A stretch of DNA of 47,882 nt from Rubripirellula reticaptiva (GCF_007860175.1 NZ_SJPX01000003.1:409488-457369), one strand, 5' to 3'. Shown: positions 7,859-15,512, counted from the stretch's first letter. The notes: generated by a model from the letters alone, not told the origin. Translations and numbers: made by a program.

Positions 7859-7888
7859 TTGCTTGGGCATTGGTGGCTCGACTATACT
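7859..7888 (+). promoter_or_regulatory. Trailing sigma70-like promoter
   Basis: TTGCTT (7859-7864), 18-bp spacer, TATACT (7883-7888), between the stop of the previous gene and R'' of site 15. It would transcribe the next cassette (PEP-CTERM gene). Confidence 0.5.
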
Positions 7889-7930
7889 ATCGCGGACGGT
7901 TCTGGTCCTGCGATGCAACGGCGCGTGAGC

Positions 7931-8020
7931 GGATAACCAAGCCATGCACCGGAGCCGGGCTTGCGCGTTTTTACAAATGGAACATCAACCGTCCCGGCCC
8001 GGTGATGGCAGACGTTATCC
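7931..8020 (+). repeat. attC-like site 15
   Basis: R'' GGATAAC, R' GTTATCC; L'' arm CACCGGAGCCGGGC. Confidence 0.9.
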
Positions 8021-8048
8021 GTCTGTAACCCTAAGCACAGGTCCAATC

Positions 8049-8489
8049 ATGATCGAGAATCGATACTCAAACGCAAACTTTCTTTCGAAACTCGGCTTGT
8101 TTGTAACATTCGAAATCGCAGTGTTCGCGATCGCGTCGCCGCCTGCCTACGCGGATCTTATTTACACGACTTACTTATACAACAGTGATGGCTTTACCGA
8201 CATCGGCGACACCTACCGTTCGGTTGACTACGATGGAAGTACGGTTGGCTGGTCAGCGTTACGATCCGACGGGTCTTTCTACGTTCAGTCGCAAGGCGTG
8301 ATTGACACATCCTCTCTTAGCGGCGAAATCGTTGACTGGGCATTTTCTACTTCTTCGGGTGGCTACGTCATTACTAGATCAATCGCGGTCCCGGAACCCT
8401 CGTCGGTACTTTCTGTCGGACTTCTGTTTCTATTTCTTGGGATAGCGCGTCGGCGTATTCGGCCAGGCTCCCCAACCACAGGTCAATGA
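8049..8489 (+). CDS. PEP-CTERM sorting-domain protein
   Basis: 146 aa from the ATG at 8049, preceded by CACAGG. Signal peptide ~1-36 (LGLFVTFEIAVFAIASPPAYA), a short beta-rich exported part, then a textbook PEP-CTERM anchor: VPEPSS, hydrophobic VLSVGLLFLFLGIA, basic RRRIR. Such proteins are processed by an exosortase and typically reach the surface or matrix; neither exosortase nor EPS genes are in this window. The trailing promoter-like pair of the previous cassette lies upstream. Confidence 0.85.
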   Translation: MIENRYSNANFLSKLGLFVTFEIAVFAIASPPAYADLIYTTYLYNSDGFTDIGDTYRSVDYDGSTVGWSALRSDGSFYVQSQGVIDTSSLSGEIVDWAFSTSSGGYVITRSIAVPEPSSVLSVGLLFLFLGIARRRIRPGSPTTGQ

Positions 8490-8490
8490 C

Positions 8491-8581
8491 GGATAACCAC
8501 GCAATGCACCCGAGACGCGAAGTCGGGCGTTTTGACAATGGAGAATCTCTCGTCGCGACCGGGTGATTTTAGACGTTCCCT
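8491..8581 (+). repeat. attC-like site 16
   Basis: R'' GGATAAC, R' GTTCCCT; L'' arm CACCCGAGACGCGA. Confidence 0.9.
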
Positions 8582-8595
8582 CAATGAGTTGACAT

Positions 8596-9030
8596 GTGAT
8601 ACGTCGCACCCTCATTTGCACTGCGATCCTTCTGGCCATCGCGGCGGGATCGTGGGGCGTGTGGATCGCGTCTCAGGTCGCCGGAATACCACGCGAGGCG
8701 TACGCGTCAGATTGGACAGCGGTATTCATCATTGACCACATTCGCACGACGGGTGCTTGGCCCAACGGTTGGGACGATCTTCGCGACGAATACGATCGCA
8801 TGGCCGTTCCACAACACTACGCGTGGACATTCGACGAACTCCAACAACTAATCGACGTGAACTGGAACACAACGGTTGACGAAATTCGTGGCTCGCCAAG
8901 TCCGCCAGACAATGTGCGTCTGACTAGCGGTCGTCAGCTTAGTTACAATGGCGACCCAGACAAATTGATCCACGACTTCGTCTTAACTGGCAACGACCCT
9001 CATCAAATCAGCGAACGAATCGGAAACTGA
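8596..9030 (+). CDS. Single-TM or secreted hypothetical protein
   Basis: 144 aa with a GTG start (the overlapping ATG at 8594 stops at once). N-terminal hydrophobic anchor RRTLICTAILLAIAAGSWGVWIA, then a soluble domain (TGAWPNGWDDLRDEYDRM ... FDELQQLIDVNW). The TGA overlaps the first base of R'' (AGGGAAC). Function unknown. Confidence 0.7.
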   Translation: MIRRTLICTAILLAIAAGSWGVWIASQVAGIPREAYASDWTAVFIIDHIRTTGAWPNGWDDLRDEYDRMAVPQHYAWTFDELQQLIDVNWNTTVDEIRGSPSPPDNVRLTSGRQLSYNGDPDKLIHDFVLTGNDPHQISERIGN

Positions 9031-9119
9031 GGGAACCATGACATGCACGGGAGGACGGCTTGCGCGGTTTTTGAAATGGAGAATCTTTCGTCCGTCCCCC
9101 GTGATGTCTACCGTTATCC
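9030..9119 (+). repeat. attC-like site 17
   Basis: R'' AGGGAAC, R' GTTATCC; L'' arm CACGGGAGGACGGC. Confidence 0.9.
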
Positions 9120-9431
9120 GACATACTCCCTCAGGTGTCCGGCGTATTTCTTCGCACAAGCGATCACTTCAACCTTCGATTGCGAATTGGTCGTTCGGCT
9201 TTTGCGTTAGTGAATCGACGCGTCAAACGTTTTGATCCTCCGTTGGCGTTGGCTGCAACGTTGGTTGATCGCTGACTGACTGCGGTCTTTACGGTTGGCG
9301 TTTGCCGATGGCATCACAACGGTTCCGATCCTTCGATGAACGGAATTGCTTGCCTGGGACTTTAGGGCCCGCTAGACTCTGGCGACTTGAAACCCACTGC
9401 CCAACACTCGATCAATGCCCGTCGATAAAGC
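9114..9431 (+). repeat. Gene-less cassette family A, copy 2
   Basis: 318-bp body. The most divergent copy around the -35 (TTGCCTGGGAC). Followed by the secreted-protein gene at 9540. Confidence 0.9.
9350..9378 (+). promoter_or_regulatory. Sigma70-like promoter of family A copy 2
   Basis: TTGCCT (9350-9355), 17 bp, TAGACT (9373-9378). Confidence 0.5.
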
Positions 9432-9521
9432 GGATAACCATCGGTTGTACCGGAGCGGCGGTGGTCACGTCCTGTCGAAATCACGGCCTTCGCCGCCGCC
9501 CGGTAAACCGTAACGTTATCC
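9432..9521 (+). repeat. attC-like site 18
   Basis: R'' GGATAAC, R' GTTATCC; L'' arm TACCGGAGCGGCGG. Confidence 0.9.
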
Positions 9522-9539
9522 GAGCTACCGAGAATTCGC

Positions 9540-10136
9540 ATGCGAACTCTTGCTGTCTGCATCCTATTCGCTTCAACTTCGATTGCATGCGCTGAGAACG
9601 TTACGCACTTCTACCCAATTGGCACACAAGTAAGATTCACGGTCGACTCCAGCACGTTTGCACCGACACCCAAATGGCGACCGAGTAAGGGAAGGGTGCC
9701 GTTGTCTAGTGAGGACGCAATCGCCGTCGCGATGCGTTACCATAACTCTCTTTCGTTCTCGCGGTCGTTGGCACAACCTTATCGTTGGCAATTTGCTAGA
9801 GCCATCTTGATCTCACACGATGATGAACACTGGTACTGGGTCGTGACGTACAAAGGGGTGTTCGATATGAAGCTGATGGGCGCGGGTCACGCCAACTTCG
9901 GCGGCTATTCGGGCCCCTCCTTTCCGAAGACGATATTCACCCACTACCCGGTGCTGTTTAGTGGTGAAATGCCGAAGCCTGTTAAGCGACAGCGGGATGA
10001 TCCACACCGCCCGGCAGAAACAGCGGGTGATCTGATCAAGATGCTAGAGAGTGATGGAGAAAAATTCACTCCGATCCTAAACCTCAATGAATGGCCTGTC
10101 CTAAACAACGGTACTCCAACGAGTGACGACGGATAA
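9540..10136 (+). CDS. Secreted hypothetical protein
   Basis: 198 aa, ATG 18 bp after R'. Signal peptide RTLAVCILFASTSIACA with likely cleavage before EN (~18). The mature protein has DAIAVAMRYHNSLSF and an aromatic/Gly-rich stretch (EHWYWVVTYKGVFD, HANFGGYSGPSFP). The stop TAA is inside R'' of site 19. Lies behind family A copy 2. No family recognised. Confidence 0.75.
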   Translation: MRTLAVCILFASTSIACAENVTHFYPIGTQVRFTVDSSTFAPTPKWRPSKGRVPLSSEDAIAVAMRYHNSLSFSRSLAQPYRWQFARAILISHDDEHWYWVVTYKGVFDMKLMGAGHANFGGYSGPSFPKTIFTHYPVLFSGEMPKPVKRQRDDPHRPAETAGDLIKMLESDGEKFTPILNLNEWPVLNNGTPTSDDG

Positions 10137-10221
10137 CCATCGCGTGCACACGGAGGCCCGTTGGTTCGTTTTCACAAATGGATACTCAACTCACGGGCCC
10201 CGGTGACGCGGGCCGTTCCCC
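10131..10221 (+). repeat. attC-like site 19
   Basis: R'' GGATAAC, R' GTTCCCC; L'' arm CACACGGAGGCCCG with two unpaired A residues. Confidence 0.9.
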
Positions 10222-10232
10222 GACCGAAATTG

Positions 10233-10727
10233 ATGACCACAAGACGCACACCGACTCAACGTTACGCATCCTATGCTATTGCGACGTTGCTGATTTGCGC
10301 TGCTCTATTCGGACTGCTATACAACGCAGGCTCACTCTTTGCGGCGTTTCAAGGTGCGTTCGACGAATCGCCGGACATCGCTCAATTGCCGCACTTTTTC
10401 ACTGCGTTTTATGTAATGTCCACGATTTGCATCGTCTGCTACATCTCGATCATCGTCGCTTCTGTTGGGCTCTGCCTTGGCTCCGCGACCTGTGCACGGT
10501 TACTTGCGATGTTGCTGCTGTTTGAAGTTCTTTACTTTTTCGCGATTGGTGCGATGTGGACTCTACCGAACGCGGGTCGGGGAATTGGAGCCGCAACAGG
10601 GATCGCGAACGGCGGACTTATGGCTCAGTTCATCCTCTTAATGCCGATTTGGATACCGATTGCATTTGCTTTCCTTGGGCTCTACCGCCAAAATCCAGTG
10701 TTTGCTGATGATGGCACGTTGACCTGA
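10233..10727 (+). CDS. Four-TM membrane protein
   Basis: 164 aa from the ATG at 10233 (MTTRRTPTQRY). An upstream in-frame ATG at 10161 is inside attC. Four hydrophobic segments: YAIATLLICAALFGLLY, FFTAFYVMSTICIVCYISIIV, LLAMLLLFEVLYFFAIGAMW and FILLMPIWIPIAFAFLGLY. Integral membrane protein of unknown role. Confidence 0.7.
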   Translation: MTTRRTPTQRYASYAIATLLICAALFGLLYNAGSLFAAFQGAFDESPDIAQLPHFFTAFYVMSTICIVCYISIIVASVGLCLGSATCARLLAMLLLFEVLYFFAIGAMWTLPNAGRGIGAATGIANGGLMAQFILLMPIWIPIAFAFLGLYRQNPVFADDGTLT

Positions 10728-10745
10728 ACACCATTACCACACGGC

Positions 10746-10835
10746 GGGGAACCAAACGATGCAACCGAGCGGCGAAGTCGGGCGATTTGAAGTGGTTGAT
10801 CTTCCGTCGCCGCCGGCTGATCGTAACCGTTATGC
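10746..10835 (+). repeat. attC-like site 20
   Basis: R'' GGGGAAC, R' GTTATGC; L'' arm CAACCGAGCGGCGA, as in sites 86 and 90. Confidence 0.9.
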
Positions 10836-11090
10836 CTTACGAGTGTTCCATTTCTCCAGCACCTTCGCCTCGGCCTGCTCGCGTATCGAATACGTTCCTA
10901 CACCTTGCTTCCATTCTTCAGCTTGCTCAGCAAATCCTATCCCACATAGTTCACAACGAATGCCCACCATGTTCGGCGTGTAACCCCAGTCGCCTTGCTT
11001 GAATGTCATTTGGACGCTGCTTCCGCAAAACGGGCACGGCATAACAATCGGTTGCACGGGAGCACTTATCGTCGTTTTCTCTGAACTCAT
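10830..11090 (-). CDS. Lar-like zinc-ribbon protein, reversed, start in attC loop
   Basis: 86 aa. The ATG (11090) sits in the loop of site 21 behind AAAGGAAAG. The first ~16 residues (SSEKTTISAPVQPIV) come from the attC arm, then the domain begins: CPFCGSS ... VGIRCELCGIGF ... EAKVLEKWNTR, the pattern of the Lar restriction-alleviation family (two CxxC pairs and a terminal WN). Family members protect DNA from type I restriction in Rac prophage; most are uncharacterised zinc ribbons. The stop is the TTA of R' of site 20. Confidence 0.75.
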   Translation of the reverse strand: MSSEKTTISAPVQPIVMPCPFCGSSVQMTFKQGDWGYTPNMVGIRCELCGIGFAEQAEEWKQGVGTYSIREQAEAKVLEKWNTRKA

Positions 11091-11129
11091 AGCTTTCCTT
11101 TCGTGCCCCGTGAACCGCAAGCGTTAGCC
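11039..11129 (+). repeat. attC-like site 21 with antisense start in loop
   Basis: R'' GCATAAC, R' GTTAGCC (a canonical GTTRRYY-like core); L'' arm CACGGGAGCAC. Minus-strand SD and ATG in the loop. Confidence 0.9.
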
Positions 11130-11146
11130 CACAGATTTGAAGGCTC

Positions 11147-11755
11147 ATGAATAGTCAGGTTCGCTTTGCGATGCATCCCGCCGACGAACGCGACTTCGAG
11201 CATTTGCTCGTCAGTGATGAGGCGATCCGTTTCATCGCAGGCCCTCGGTGGAAGGCGGAAACGCCAGTAACTTCGAGATCGCTTGCCGACATTGACACTA
11301 ACTACTGCATCGTTTGGTCCACAAGCGACATCGCGAAACTGAAGGCCGAGTACATACCCGCGTGCGACGACTGGTACTGCCGTTCCGAGTACGCAACCAT
11401 CCAGTTTCTTCGTTCTGAAATCGACGAGGCGTTGATCACTGAGGGGCGCATTGCAGTCTCTACGGTTCCAAGCCGCGACTTTCCGACGTCGCGCGTCAAG
11501 AGCCTCGAGAAACGATACAGCGACCTGCGGAAATACTTCCGGAAGAACTACTCGAATTCGATAATCCAATGGCGTAACCCGACTGTTGCTTATGCCCCCG
11601 CCGGTCCCAATCGCTCCGCGAACCCAAGCAAGCCCGATCCACAAGTATGGGTTGGTCCGCATGCGTTACGTTGGCTCCGCGAAGAGCCGGACCGTAGAAT
11701 AAAGCAAAGTCGACAATCGATCGTCGAGGCCGTCCTCGTCGATGGCATGGGCTAA
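11147..11755 (+). CDS. Hypothetical protein
   Basis: 202 aa, ATG 18 bp after R'. Soluble, with no signal. Notable stretches: RWKAETPVTSRSLADIDTNYCIVWS and a basic C-terminal half (RYSDLRKYFRKNYSNSIIQW). Residues near 150-185 (NPSKPDPQVWVGPHALRWL) resemble a peptide-like linker. The stop TAA is in R'' GGCTAAC. Function not recognised. Confidence 0.65.
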   Translation: MNSQVRFAMHPADERDFEHLLVSDEAIRFIAGPRWKAETPVTSRSLADIDTNYCIVWSTSDIAKLKAEYIPACDDWYCRSEYATIQFLRSEIDEALITEGRIAVSTVPSRDFPTSRVKSLEKRYSDLRKYFRKNYSNSIIQWRNPTVAYAPAGPNRSANPSKPDPQVWVGPHALRWLREEPDRRIKQSRQSIVEAVLVDGMG

Positions 11756-11839
11756 CCATCGCATGCAACGGAGCCGGCGGTCGGGTCGGTTTTGAAATCA
11801 ACGCATTTCGCGCCGGCCCGCTGATGCGTGTCGTTCGCC
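11750..11839 (+). repeat. attC-like site 22
   Basis: R'' GGCTAAC, R' GTTCGCC; L'' arm CAACGGAGCCGGCG; body shared with sites 42 and 82. Confidence 0.9.
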
Positions 11840-11843
11840 CATC

Positions 11844-12107
11844 ATGACAACCGTCATTTTTTCAATCTTCTTCGGCATCGGCTGGGTCTTTGCTATTCTC
11901 GGAGCAATCAACGACTTCCGCATCCTGGTACACGGAAAAATCGAAGAAGACACGAACATGACTGGTATCCCAACGGAGGAACTTACCGGCATCGCAACCC
12001 GGCTCGGCTTCGTTCGCTTGATCGCTGCCCTCCGTTTGGTATTCGCCATCGCTTGGATCATCGCTGTTCCGATGCTTGCGATCCGAGCGTGGTGGGGCGA
12101 ACCATGA
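11844..12107 (+). CDS. Small two-TM membrane protein
   Basis: 87 aa, ATG 5 bp after R'. TM1 VIFSIFFGIGWVFAILGAI, TM2 LIAALRLVFAIAWIIAVPML. A short polar loop between them carries TGIPTEELTGIATRLG. It ends WWGEP-stop, where GEP and the TGA are supplied by R'' and spacer of site 23. Confidence 0.7.
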   Translation: MTTVIFSIFFGIGWVFAILGAINDFRILVHGKIEEDTNMTGIPTEELTGIATRLGFVRLIAALRLVFAIAWIIAVPMLAIRAWWGEP

Positions 12108-12188
12108 AATGCACGGGAGGACGGGAGTCGCGTTTCTTGGTCAGCTTGCAAGTCTTTCACCCGTCCCCCGTGATTTCTAACGTTCCCC
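12096..12188 (+). repeat. attC-like site 23
   Basis: R'' GGCGAAC, R' GTTCCCC; L'' arm CACGGGAGGACGGG. Confidence 0.9.
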
Positions 12189-12197
12189 GACTGAAGA

Positions 12198-12635
12198 ATG
12201 AAGCTCAAGTATCTCGTCGTTGGGCTATTGCTATTGGCGATTCCGCCAATCTTCCTTCTCTGCGCTGGCGCTCCGTTGCTTTTCCCAAACCGTGAAGGCT
12301 TCCCGCCATGGGAGAAGTTTCCGGATGGCAATGGCATCACATACGTTGACAAATACACACATGACCCAGGGATTGATCCTCTCTACCTTGCGTCATTCCG
12401 CTACGACGATGACGCGGCACTCGAACGCTTCATACAAACGTTTGGCCTTGTTCCACTTCAAGGCGAGGAAGACGCGGCAACGTTCACGACCACGATGCCT
12501 GATGCCGTGCCCTGGTTTCCGCTCTCAAACGTGACTACACAATACGTATACCCGGACAAGGATGTTGAATATGTCGCGAACGTTTGGATCGATTCCACGC
12601 AAAACTATGGTATCATCGAACGAACTTGGTGGTGA
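12198..12635 (+). CDS. Membrane-anchored or exported hypothetical protein
   Basis: 145 aa, ATG 10 bp after R'. N-terminal hydrophobic stretch KYLVVGLLLLAIPPIFLLCAGAP (signal anchor or lipoprotein-like, Cys ~22). The soluble part is acidic and aromatic (DDDAALERFIQTFGLVPLQGEED). No family recognised. Confidence 0.7.
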   Translation: MKLKYLVVGLLLLAIPPIFLLCAGAPLLFPNREGFPPWEKFPDGNGITYVDKYTHDPGIDPLYLASFRYDDDAALERFIQTFGLVPLQGEEDAATFTTTMPDAVPWFPLSNVTTQYVYPDKDVEYVANVWIDSTQNYGIIERTWW

Positions 12636-12657
12636 AACCAACACTCACCCAAGATAC

Positions 12658-12748
12658 GGGGAACCATGACATGCACGGGAGCACGGCTTGCGGCGTTGTT
12701 TGCAATGGATCGTCAACTCTCCGTGCCCCGTGATGTCTACCGTTATCC
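12658..12748 (+). repeat. attC-like site 24
   Basis: R'' GGGGAAC, R' GTTATCC; L'' arm CACGGGAGCACGGC. Confidence 0.9.
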
Positions 12749-12764
12749 TATAAATTGATGCTTG

Positions 12765-13508
12765 ATGGCACTTCGACTATTCAACCATACAAGTCGGAAC
12801 ATTTTCGAGGCATCAGTTGCCGAGTCTGACGAACGTGTTGGGAAGTTCTTCACGGATTCAAACTCGCGACGCATTGGGCGTACCAGCTTCGAGCTCGTAG
12901 CGACGCTTGACGCTCGCTTCCTCGGTAACCCGAGTCTGGGTCTTCCTGCACAAGTGCCATTCGTGTATCGGGTGCGAAGCCCAGATTTCCATCCGTTTGC
13001 ATATAGCGTCCGACCGAACGGACGCATCAAAATACTGTCGAAGTTTCTAACTGTTTCACTCCCGAAGATAGAGCTGAAATCGGAGCAATTGATTTTCGGC
13101 ACCCGGCGTAAATACGATCCGACTGACGCACAGGACGCGCTTGATTGGGCCGGCGTATTTGGACTCGATCAGCTCGACAGCTCTCAACGTCAACGCGCAA
13201 TTTCGCTCGTTACGGAATCCTGGGGTGATGATTGGTCGTCGCATTGCATTTGTCCAATCAAATATTACGACTCGCCATGGTCAATCCTTCGTGGCGAATG
13301 GATTCGACCGTTCTCGCAGAGTGCAAGCTTTTTTTGTCCGGTCCGTAATTCAAATTGTAACGAATTGGCCGGTCCAAGATCGACCGTTCCCATTGCCACT
13401 TTGAAAACTGACGATGCGTTCGATCTCTTCGGAGGATATCATGCAACGCTGATATTGACATTCTGCAAAGTTTGCAAAACGTTTTGCGTCGAGAATGAGG
13501 CAAACTAG
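12765..13508 (+). CDS. Hypothetical protein with C-terminal CxxC
   Basis: 247 aa, ATG at 12765 (TTG one codon earlier). Soluble; N-terminal half basic (SRRIGRTSFELVATLDARFLG). The C-terminus has several cysteines (CHATLILTFCKVCKTFCVEN region, ~230-245) that may bind metal. TAG stop overlaps the first base of R''. One of the longer genes of the window; function unknown. Confidence 0.65.
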   Translation: MALRLFNHTSRNIFEASVAESDERVGKFFTDSNSRRIGRTSFELVATLDARFLGNPSLGLPAQVPFVYRVRSPDFHPFAYSVRPNGRIKILSKFLTVSLPKIELKSEQLIFGTRRKYDPTDAQDALDWAGVFGLDQLDSSQRQRAISLVTESWGDDWSSHCICPIKYYDSPWSILRGEWIRPFSQSASFFCPVRNSNCNELAGPRSTVPIATLKTDDAFDLFGGYHATLILTFCKVCKTFCVENEAN

Positions 13509-13599
13509 GATAACCATCGCGTGAACCGGAGAACGCGAGCTGAGCGTTTTGGTCATTAGAGACTTTTCCGCGCGTTCCCGGTTACGCGTACCGTTACCC
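13508..13599 (+). repeat. attC-like site 25
   Basis: R'' GGATAAC, R' GTTACCC; L'' arm AACCGGAGAACGCG; body shared with sites 40, 49, 58 and 89. Confidence 0.9.
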
Positions 13600-13611
13600 G
13601 ACTGAAATGCC

Positions 13612-14187
13612 ATGACTGAAACAGAACGCCACAACCGGGTCAACATTCATCATCACTTACGTGACGATGTTCTCGTTCTGCTTCCCTATGTCGCGTATCG
13701 AAACGGAACGCTCGGATACGGCGATGGCTGTGTATTAGCCCGACGTGAATCGGAAGCGATCGGCGATGCAGTCTTGCGTATGCTCGACCATTGCAAGACT
13801 GTTAACACACATCCACTGGAGCGAGCGCGAGACGCCGCAATGCAACGGCTACGCGAAGGTTTTGAACTGACGTTCGATGAACAGTTTCCGTCATTTGGCT
13901 TTCCGGACAATTGGGGACGCTTGTACGAGCAATACCCTGAAATCCTGCTTCATCCATTGCGGTCTGCACGATACTTTTCAACTGCTGGCATTTCGGATCG
14001 CAACGGCCCTGACCTCCTTGTTCTCGAACATTTAGTTCCGAATCGCAAGAATCGTGGAATCTACTATCCTACTGACACCACGAACCTGGATCGTCATCTC
14101 GGTAGGGCTGTGATCGGTGAGACGATTGCAGAGAAGCTACACTCCTGGAGACCCGCGCCGGGCATCCTTGCTCGTTTGATCGCTTAG
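13612..14187 (+). CDS. Hypothetical cytoplasmic protein
   Basis: 191 aa, ATG 13 bp after R'. Charged, helical (LERARDAAMQRLREGFELTFDEQFPSFGF), with a His-rich N-terminus (NIHHHLRDD). No signal or TM. No family recognised. Confidence 0.65.
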   Translation: MTETERHNRVNIHHHLRDDVLVLLPYVAYRNGTLGYGDGCVLARRESEAIGDAVLRMLDHCKTVNTHPLERARDAAMQRLREGFELTFDEQFPSFGFPDNWGRLYEQYPEILLHPLRSARYFSTAGISDRNGPDLLVLEHLVPNRKNRGIYYPTDTTNLDRHLGRAVIGETIAEKLHSWRPAPGILARLIA

Positions 14188-14196
14188 TCACGTTGC

Positions 14197-14285
14197 GGGT
14201 AACCAAGCCGTGCACCGGAGTACGGCATCGCGCGTTAACAAATGGTAAATCAACTCGCCGTACCCGGTGACGGCCAACGTTATGC
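14197..14285 (+). repeat. attC-like site 26
   Basis: R'' GGGTAAC, R' GTTATGC; L'' arm CACCGGAGTACGGC, as in site 37. Confidence 0.9.
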
Positions 14286-14492
14286 GGACGCAAGGCATTC
14301 GTCACAAAGACACCAGCCCTCGAATCCTTCTGGATGTTCAGGCTTCCCGTAGTTCGGTGCATCCTTCCGCGTCTCCCAGTTGTCCGCCACCGTCGCGATG
14401 TGGTCCGACAACCACTTGGGCGCATCATATTGGGCCAGCACGTAACTGAGTGATTCGACTAATGTCATGTCGTCCGCGAGTGTTTTGGCCAT
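14280..14492 (-). CDS. Reversed cassette gene, small Cys-containing protein
   Basis: 70 aa from the ATG at 14492; an alternative start in the attC arm (14528) would add 12 residues. Helical body (LVESLSYVLAQYDAPKWLSDHIATV), ending GWCLCDECLASA with three cysteines. The stop TAA is R' of site 26. Weak purine-rich stretch GAGAAA upstream. Confidence 0.6.
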   Translation of the reverse strand: MAKTLADDMTLVESLSYVLAQYDAPKWLSDHIATVADNWETRKDAPNYGKPEHPEGFEGWCLCDECLASA

Positions 14493-14509
14493 GTTTTTCT
14501 CAAATCGCC

Positions 14510-14599
14510 GCATAACAATGCCGTGCAACGGAGCGGCGAAGTTGCCGTTACACGAATGGAAAATCTTTCGTCGCCGCCCGCTGACGACAGGCGTTCTCC
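14510..14599 (+). repeat. attC-like site 27
   Basis: R'' GCATAAC, R' GTTCTCC; L'' arm CAACGGAGCGGCGA. Confidence 0.9.
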
Positions 14600-14989
14600 C
14601 GCTCGACTATTGGCTGCCGAAGATCAACCTCAATGGATCGTCTTGATAGAATGATGCGCGTGATGATTAGAGTCGCTCACAGATCTCGAATTCGCAATTC
14701 ATGACGAGATTGAACGCGATTGTGAATACCATTTTCGCCCGCAGGCTTCCAGCACGGCTAAGACTGACCTTGCTGAAAACAAACCCTTCGAGATGAGCCG
14801 GATAAACTTCGGTAACGCCAATAAAAAAATCGCAGGCTCCCAGCGCGACGATATCTGACCATGCTCAAATCTTTACCTTTCGAGATGAACGGGATAGACT
14901 TCGGTCGTCCCAAAACGAACTTGGTTCAAATACTTTGACATCCCTCACGAAGATCGAATATACTTCTCCTAGCAGGCTGACGGATAGCG
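14594..14989 (+). other. Gene-less cassette with strong promoter
   Basis: 396 bp without a plausible gene. Contains an imperfect direct repeat around 14787 and 14880 (TCGAGATGAGCCGGATAAAC versus TCGAGATGAACGGGATAGAC) and ends in the near-consensus promoter at 14935-14964. Confidence 0.7.
14935..14964 (+). promoter_or_regulatory. Near-consensus sigma70 promoter
   Basis: TTGACA (14935-14940, 6/6), 18-bp spacer, TATACT (14959-14964, 5/6). It is 26 bp before R'' and fires out of the cassette. The best promoter match I see in the window. Confidence 0.75.
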
Positions 14990-15078
14990 GGAGAACCATG
15001 CGTTCAACCAAAGCCGCCGAGCTTGTCCAACTTACTAAACAGCGTTACCCGGCGGCTTGGTTAACGCTCACGTTCCGC
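14990..15078 (+). repeat. attC-like site 28
   Basis: R'' GGAGAAC, R' GTTCCGC; L'' arm AACCAAAGCCGCCG; different loop (GTCCAACTTACTAA), shared only with site 29. Confidence 0.85.
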
Positions 15079-15512
15079 CGCTGATGCGCTTGGCAGGTAA
15101 TCGTACGCGCTTGATGAAGAAGAGACAGTTGCGATTGCAGAATTACCTGTCTTGAATCTTATCTCAGAGAAGAAGAACCTCTTCAAACTGACAGAAGTTC
15201 CAAGAAAGCAATGCTCGATGGCTTGCGGTAGTTTTCGGCACTCGATGAACAACTTTGGATAGCATTGTGTCTCGATATCTTCGATATGATGTATGTTGAT
15301 ATTGCCGGGTTCGGGCTGACGCGATCAATCGCTGTTGGAACGACAACTTTGGATAGCATGGATTCACAACAACTTCGAACTGGCTGCGCTTGATTCTCGA
15401 ACGCACTGGTGTATTCACAAACGCAGGCTTCCAGACCGACGGGACGAAATGCTGGACAAACCAATTCAGTTTCGATAGACTTACCCTCGGCAAACGCAGG
15501 GCGACAAATGCG
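15073..15512. other. Gene-less cassette with direct repeat
   Basis: 440 bp. Minus-strand frames are open (15183-15527 and 15061-15252) but low-complexity, Ser/Cys-rich and unlike real proteins, and one crosses attC. Contains an exact 17-bp direct repeat (15249-15265 and 15343-15359). Confidence 0.55.
15249..15359 (+). repeat. 17-bp direct repeat pair
   Basis: ACAACTTTGGATAGCAT at 15249-15265 and again at 15343-15359, 94 bp apart, inside the gene-less cassette. Confidence 0.8.

Noticed and set aside
7944-8489. Long forward frames that begin in attC (MHRSRAC..., MENQLSRPGD..., MQRSRACK... types)
   Set aside because: Their first ~30-35 residues are just the translated attC repeat, present in every reading of that site. 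The real genes start after R' at 8049 and equivalents.
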